A stretch of 64,000 nt of DNA from Azadirachta indica (lineage: Eukaryota > Streptophyta > Magnoliopsida > Sapindales > Meliaceae): assembly GCA_022749755.1 (NCBI GenBank), contig CM040448.1, positions 13,514,481-13,578,480 on the forward strand, written 5' to 3'. Made by a program: the position numbers and the translations under genes. The notes beneath the pieces are model-generated. The model was given only the letters and a program-made list of their open reading frames with translations, was not told where the DNA came from and made no database searches. Position 1 is the first letter of the stretch; every line of letters begins with the position of its first letter. This document shows, in pieces, positions 61,801 through 64,000 of the stretch.

Positions 61801-62690
61801 GGAGCTCAGCTAACATAATATTTAAGGATACCTTAGGTTCTTTGAGAATTGAGAATTTGAAAATGGGACTTATGGAAATAGCGTTATGCAGGTTCACTGA
61901 CTCTTGCATACTCTCGTTAGGTATAGTTTAACTACCATTAACCATGGGAGACAAGTCACATCAGAAGACCAAAATGATTGAATTTCAAGTTGTAAATCTA
62001 AAGATGCCATACACTATGATTCTAAGAAGACCTTTCTTGAGAAAAACAATGGTGGTAGAAAGTATACATTATTTTAAGCTCAAGTTCAGAGCAAGTAAGG
62101 GCATCGAAGCAATGTGGGGTAATTAGAGAGTAACCCGAATATGTTTTGTGGTATCTTCTAAAAGGTCTTATTGTATAACAACACCATGTGTTATAGAAGT
62201 GAATAGGAAAGATGCTGAACAACAGAGGGTGATAGAGAAGTTGGAAAGGAAAAAGGGATAAAAAGAAATGAAGCCAACAGTTGAGCCGATAAACAAGTTG
62301 GAATCAGTGTCTCTTGATCCAATGAGGCTAAAGTATATTACAAAAATTAGCTCTTAGTTACCTAAGCATGAAAAAAGGAGACTTATCAACTTCTTGAGAG
62401 AACATGCAGGTGCGTTTGCCTGGTCTCGTGAGGATATGCCAGGAATTGATCCAAGGGTGATTTCACACCGATTAGTGGTTAATCCCGCATTCAAACCTAT
62501 TAAATAGAAGCGAAGGGTTTTTAATTAGGAAAAAATAGTAGAAATCAAGGTGGAGGTTGACAATCAAGGCAGGATTTATAAAGGAAGTATGTTATCCGAA
62601 TGCAACAGCTAGGCACAAGTTGTGATATTTTATGGATGCATTTTCAAGGTAAAACCAAATCAAAATGCATTAGGTTGACCAGGACAAGAC
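58855..62690 (+). mobile_element. Decayed Ty3/gypsy retrotransposon, 3'-truncated
   Basis: A probable 5' LTR region (about 58855-59575) is followed by a primer-binding-site-like TTGGCGCTGTCTATGGGAAT at 59581-59600. Then come gag remains near 60470-60740 (LPRKFKM, HIDFFKEMMMIQGL, YEQFVNEF), a zinc knuckle near 61366-61420 (CAFYQDHGHSIDQC), a protease motif FVDTRSSANIIFKD near 61790-61830, where the active-site DTGSS has become DTRSS, and the start of reverse transcriptase (HAGAFAWSREDMPGIDP, RLVVNPAFKPIK) near 62400-62510. Stops and frameshifts are frequent. RT palm, RNase H and integrase are missing. The order gag-PR-RT is that of Ty3/gypsy; the HGHS/C knuckle suggests a Tat-like lineage, which is uncertain. 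Confidence 0.8.
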
Positions 62691-62697
62691 AGAAGGT

Positions 62698-63235
62698 GTT
62701 GTGTGAGAATATATAAAAAAAATAAAAATTCAATCTTGTGAGTATTTCATCGAACACTTATTTGCATCACTAAAATTTTTTAAAGGCAAATTTGTGCTTA
62801 ACCCCTTTTAGTGGACGAGCCTAACATTAGGGATAAAACTGTTAAAATTTATCAAACTATGTCTTAATTTATTATTTTACTAAAGTTTAGAGACTGAAAT
62901 GTTATTATCTCATTTATTAATACATAACATATTTTATTTTTATAATATTTTGTATATTTTGATTATACATAAATATAAATTATAATATAGTTATAAGTGT
63001 TGTTGTATAGTATATTTTATCTATATATTAATATTTATTTATGATTTATTTTATTTATTTTCTAATACCTAATTAATATTAAATTATTAATATATTGTAA
63101 AATAAATAAATTTATATTTTAGTTATAATATATTAACAAATATTATTTATATTATTTATGAATATATAAATTTATAACAAATAAATTTAATATTATTAAT
63201 GTACTAGAAAATAATATTATGTCTTATTTTATTAA
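62698..63235. repeat. AT-rich repeat, copy 2 (uninterrupted)
   Basis: Matches 52776-53261 plus 54213-54280. It carries the same TIR-like segment (CCTAACATTAGGGATAAAA, then CAAACTATGTCTTAATTTAT) and the distal TATTAATGTACTAGAAAATA. Because it is continuous here, it shows where the 53262-54212 element inserted. Confidence 0.75.
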
Positions 63236-63608
63236 TTAATAGTATTATCCAAAGTTCAATTATTTGCTTGCTAAATTCCTCTTTCTGCATTGGAAGTAGA
63301 AGAAAAAGATTTTGTAACTTTAACGTCACCTTCTCTTTTCAATTTTAATTCAGCAAATTCACTATTTCGATTGCATAGTTTTAATGGTTAGTCATCAACT
63401 TGAAGTTAATTTCCTTTTAAGGTTTTAATATTATCCTCTTTAACTAGTTTTGTTCGAAACCTTAAAAATTCCAAGTATTTCTTTTATTATGTCGTTCCTT
63501 TTTATATCCAAAGACATCTTGTCTTTTGCATATGTAAGATGAATCATCAATAATAATCTCTTAAAAAAAACTTCATTCCGATCTATCATAGAAGAATTAT
63601 CCAACCAC
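63236..63608. other. Intergenic, no feature recognised
   Basis: AT-rich unique-looking DNA with no frame, RNA or repeat that I can support. Confidence 0.5.
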
Positions 63609-64000
63609 CACTTTGACGAAGAGATAACGTGGGGAGAGAGAGGAAAAGAAAGGCTTGAAAGAGAAGAGAGAAGAAAGAAGTGGAGAGAAAGAAAGTAGGA
63701 TTTTTACCGAAGCTAAGAGAGTTGTTCTGGGTCTTAGAGATGAAGAAGAGGATTGAGTTCGATTAGTAAGACCATATGCTATGTTTTGGAGTAATTTATG
63801 ATTGTGTCATGTGAGGTAGCTATTGAAAGAATGAAGAAAGAGAGATCTTGCTGGTGGGTTTGGTTTAGATCTGAATTCTGATGAAGAAAAGTGGAGTGGA
63901 GTTTGCAAAGGAGAAGAGGCAAAGGGACAGGTTATCGAACAGTAATGGCGTTTAAGCGCAAAGATGTTAAATGATGATGACAGAGAACTGCATGAGTTAG
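63609..64000 (-). pseudogene. Duplicated 5' end of the Treslin-like gene
   Basis: The whole stretch aligns with 46948-47340, the first about 73 codons and the 5' leader of the Treslin-like gene, in the same orientation. Shared strings are AGGAAAAGAAAGGCTTGAAA, GATGAAGAAGAGGATTGAG and GATGAAGAAAAGTGGAGTGG. The ATG is lost: the parent has GGTAGCCATTGA and the copy GGTAGCTATTGA. A 12-base deletion near 63721 and many C-to-T or G-to-A changes are present. The copy may extend beyond the window edge. Confidence 0.9.

Overview
The window is nuclear DNA of a eudicot plant, most probably a rosid. The genes have many GT-AG introns, the intergenic DNA is AT-rich and full of transposon remains, and the gene set is plant-specific: plastidial pyruvate kinase, a DYW-type PPR protein, class III chitinases and EIX/Cf-type receptor-like proteins. 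The TIMELESS - PKP2 - Treslin-like order recalls, from memory, Arabidopsis chromosome 5 around At5g52910-At5g52950. I cannot name the species; a Sapindales or Malvales tree such as Citrus is only a guess.

Layout. 1-4163 (+): the 3' part of a WDR91-like WD40 gene. 4.9-18 kb (-): a tandem array of three LRR receptor-like protein genes about 4.2 kb apart, all broken by stops and frameshifts, plus two small fragments of the same family in opposite orientations near 5 kb. 19.8-29.5 kb (-): an intact 20-exon TIMELESS gene (1266 residues). 32.1-36.8 kb (+): an intact 12-exon plastidial pyruvate kinase beta subunit (577 residues), divergent from TIMELESS. 37.6-50 kb (-): a class III chitinase pseudogene, an intact chitinase, an intronless PPR-DYW gene, a Treslin-like replication gene (three exons, 1011 residues) and a second intact chitinase with a 22-residue internal duplication. 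50-64 kb: transposon-dominated DNA with diverged tandem repeats, a Pack-MULE-like element carrying a dead copy of a heat-shock-factor-binding-protein (HSBP) gene, a nested terminal-inverted-repeat element, a possible small unrecognised gene, a decayed Ty3/gypsy element, and at the right edge a degenerate copy of the 5' end of the Treslin-like gene.

How genes relate. TIMELESS (fork protection) and the Treslin-like protein (origin firing) both act in DNA replication, lie about 17 kb apart, and each has canonical E2F-type motifs within about 200 bp upstream of its ATG, which suggests shared S-phase control. The chitinases form a local family spread by segmental duplication. The receptor-like genes are a dead local family. 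The other genes look like ordinary housekeeping loci.

Exon boundaries were read by eye from splice consensus and reading phase. The TIMELESS, PKP2 and Treslin-like models all close in frame over their full length. No homology search was run.
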